Assembly (NCBI GenBank): GCA_013202615.1
Contig: JABMRL010000035.1
Coordinates: 1 to 6,832 of the forward strand
Source of the DNA: Dehalococcoidia bacterium
GTDB lineage: Bacteria > Chloroflexota > Dehalococcoidia > Dehalococcoidales > RBG-16-60-22
DNA: 6,832 nucleotides
Reading direction: 5' to 3'
The position numbers and the translations under genes were made by a program. The number at the start of each line of letters is the position of its first letter. Position 1 is the first letter of the stretch. Under the pieces are notes generated by a model. It saw only the letters and a list, made by a program, of their open reading frames with translations. It had not been told where the DNA came from and searched no databases. This document shows, one piece after another, positions 5,149 to 6,832 of the stretch.

Positions 5149-6039
5149 CTACACCGGCAGGTCTATGGTATAGTTCTTCAGCGTGTCTTTGATGATGGCC
5201 GCTGTCTTCTCGTCCGGCTCGGTGAGCGGCAGCCGCGTCTTACCCACGCGGAAACCGACCTGATTCACGGCGTACTTCACCGGTATAGGGTTCGAAACCA
5301 CAAACATGGCGTTGACCAGCGGGAGAAGGTGTCGGTGAATGGCCGCCGCCTCGGCAACCTTGCCGCTGATGAAGTTGTCAATCATCTGCTTTATCTGTTT
5401 CCCCACCAGATGGGAAATCACGCTTATAATACCGTAGCCGCCAATGGACATGATGGGAAAAGTATCCTGGTCATTGCCGCTCCAGACAAAGAAATCATCG
5501 CCGGTCTCCTGGATGATTCTGGCGCTCTGCTCAAGGTTGCCGCTCGCTTCCTTCACCCCGATGATATTGTCGATTTTGCTCAGCCGGATAACGGTTTCGG
5601 CGGTCATATTGACCACGGTGCGCGAAGGCACGTTATACATGATGCAGGGCAGGCTGGTGCTTTCCGCCACCGCCCTGAAATGCTGGTATAACCCCTCCTG
5701 AGTGGGCTTGTTATAATAAGGCACTACAAGCAGGCAGGCATCAACGCCGATTTTCTCCGCTTCCCTGGTCGCCGCAACAGCTTCCGCGGTGCTGTTGCTC
5801 CCGGTGCCGGCGATAACGCTCCCTTTGCCGTTGACTGCCTCCTTCATTTCCCGGAAAAGGCGGTACTCTTCCGCCCGTACCAGAGTGGGCGACTCCCCGG
5901 TGGTACCAACGACCAGCACGCCATCGCTCCCCGAAGCAAGCAGGGCAAGCGCCAGCTTTTTCGCCTGTTCATAGTCCACCTCTCCTTTTTCATCGAAAGG
6001 GGTGATCATAGCCGTTATCAATCTTCCCAGTTCTTTCAT
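5149..6039 (-). CDS. dapA: 4-hydroxy-tetrahydrodipicolinate synthase
   Basis: Condenses pyruvate with L-aspartate 4-semialdehyde, the first committed step to diaminopimelate and lysine; cytosolic, usually a tetrameric TIM barrel. Its 296 residues are the family's normal length. Active-site features: GTTGES (45-50) with the proton-relay threonines, YYNKPTQEGLYQHF (108-121) with Y109, YNVPSRT (135-141) with Y135 and substrate-binding R140, and the Schiff-base lysine K163 in GVKEASGN. GGYGIISVISH and SNPIPVKYA are the later conserved strands. The start is fixed by GAGGT 6 bases upstream and by the ATGA overlap with the asd stop (6036-6039), which indicates translational coupling. The product of asd is its substrate. 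No lysine riboswitch is visible here; the promoter must be beyond the right edge. There is no clear terminator in the short gap (5124-5148) before the arsR promoter. Confidence 0.97.
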   Translation of the reverse strand: MKELGRLITAMITPFDEKGEVDYEQAKKLALALLASGSDGVLVVGTTGESPTLVRAEEYRLFREMKEAVNGKGSVIAGTGSNSTAEAVAATREAEKIGVDACLLVVPYYNKPTQEGLYQHFRAVAESTSLPCIMYNVPSRTVVNMTAETVIRLSKIDNIIGVKEASGNLEQSARIIQETGDDFFVWSGNDQDTFPIMSIGGYGIISVISHLVGKQIKQMIDNFISGKVAEAAAIHRHLLPLVNAMFVVSNPIPVKYAVNQVGFRVGKTRLPLTEPDEKTAAIIKDTLKNYTIDLPV

Positions 6040-6832
6040 TTTGCCACCTCACTTGGTTTTAGCCGGTCCCGCTTGACCATTTCCTCGGCAATCTGAACCG
6101 CATTCAGCGCCGCCCCTTTGCGCAGGTTGTCGGCGACAATCCACATAACCAGACCGTTGGGATGGGAAGTATCACGGCGGATACGGCCGACGAACACTTC
6201 ATCGGTACCGGCCGCCATCCAGGCGTGCGGATAGAGGCTGATGGCATTATCATCCAGTATCTTCACCCCCGGCGCCCCGGCAAAAACGCGCTCGACATCA
6301 TCGGGCATCATTGGCGAGGAAAATTCCGCCCATACCGCCTCGCTGTGTCCGATGAGCACCGGCACGCGCACACAGGTCGCCGACATAGCGATTTCACCAG
6401 CGTGCATTATCTTTTTGGTCTCCTCATCCATCTTCCACTCTTCCCTGGTATAGCCATCATCTAGAAAGACGTCTATCTCGGGCAACACGTTAAAGGCGAT
6501 CTGATGAGGGTAGACGTGGGGTATGGTGTTCTGCCCTTCCAGCACCTGCTTGCTCTGTACATTCAGTTCCTCAATCGCGGCCACGCCGGTACCGGAAACC
6601 GACTGGTAGGTGCTGACCACGATGCGCTTGATGGGGTTGACCTTGTGCAACGGGTAAAGCGCTACTACCATCTGGATGGTGGAGCAGTTTGGATTGGCGA
6701 TAATGCCACTGTGCCATTCAATATCTTCCGGGTTGACTTCGGGCACCACCAGCGGCACACTGGGCTCCATACGCCAAGCGGCGCTGTTGTCAATTACCAC
6801 TGCGCCCGATTTCGCCGCCAGCGGTGCATAAT
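6036..6832 (-). CDS. asd: Aspartate-semialdehyde dehydrogenase, N-terminus cut by window edge
   Basis: Reduces L-4-aspartyl phosphate to L-aspartate 4-semialdehyde with NADPH, supplying dapA and the threonine/methionine branch. The frame is open to the right edge and reads YAPLAAKSGAVVIDNSAAW. The GTG at 6800 is thus an internal valine, and roughly 75-80 N-terminal residues (the NADP-binding start) are missing. The catalytic cysteine lies in ANPNCSTIQ (codon at 6686-6684). Other conserved parts are STYQSVSGTG, the RVPVLIGHSEAVWAEF block with the active-site histidine, and AAGTDEVFVGRIRRD with VMWIVADNLRKGAALNAVQIAE near the C-terminus. The type is the bacterial Asd seen in Gram-positives and Chloroflexi rather than the E. 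coli form; that is judged from memory. The TGA stop overlaps the dapA start. Confidence 0.97.
   Translation of the reverse strand, partial: YAPLAAKSGAVVIDNSAAWRMEPSVPLVVPEVNPEDIEWHSGIIANPNCSTIQMVVALYPLHKVNPIKRIVVSTYQSVSGTGVAAIEELNVQSKQVLEGQNTIPHVYPHQIAFNVLPEIDVFLDDGYTREEWKMDEETKKIMHAGEIAMSATCVRVPVLIGHSEAVWAEFSSPMMPDDVERVFAGAPGVKILDDNAISLYPHAWMAAGTDEVFVGRIRRDTSHPNGLVMWIVADNLRKGAALNAVQIAEEMVKRDRLKPSEVAK

Noticed and set aside
5113..5691. Open frame of 192 codons on the plus strand
   Set aside because: It lies almost wholly antisense to dapA, whose protein shows every active-site motif. The translation has no recognisable domain and no ribosome-binding site was seen.

Overview
The window looks like a piece of bacterial chromosome carrying housekeeping genes. 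It is moderately GC-rich apart from one AT-rich control region. The likely source is a Dehalococcoidia or other Chloroflexota-type bacterium. This rests on recalled family features: an actinobacterial-type inositol-phosphate synthase beside a CDP-alcohol phosphotransferase, the GGDNAGHT form of PurA, and a half-size permease pair under an ArsR regulator. It is inference, since there is no rRNA or other marker. No RNA genes, CRISPR arrays, insertion sequences or gene-free stretches over 300 bases were found.

Plus-strand block (1-3599): the 3' part of a myo-inositol-phosphate synthase gene, a CDP-alcohol phosphatidyltransferase resembling phosphatidylinositol-phosphate synthase, purA, and two tandem small cupin genes. 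The first two genes form a logical pair: one makes inositol phosphate from glucose-6-phosphate, the other attaches it to CDP-diacylglycerol. The stretch between the purA stop codon and the first cupin gene contains what appears to be the last ten codons of a lost third cupin copy. It is 28/30 identical to the end of cupin 1 and lies at the same 425-base offset as the two cupin start codons. Cupin 1 is therefore bracketed by direct repeats.

Minus-strand block A (5123 down to 3683): an ArsR-family repressor followed by two half-size membrane permeases of the YraQ/ArsP (UPF0718) type, separated by 1 base and then overlapping by 4 bases. A strong sigma70-like promoter and a perfect 12-bp palindrome precede the regulator. 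The promoter position means that the furthest-upstream ATG cannot be the real start. The two permeases share the same internal motifs, so the transporter is probably a heterodimer of half-proteins; its substrate is not evident.

Minus-strand block B (6832 down to 5149): asd (5' end cut by the window edge) and dapA overlap by ATGA. They encode consecutive steps of the aspartate-to-diaminopimelate/lysine pathway. The plus and minus blocks converge at about 3600-3682.
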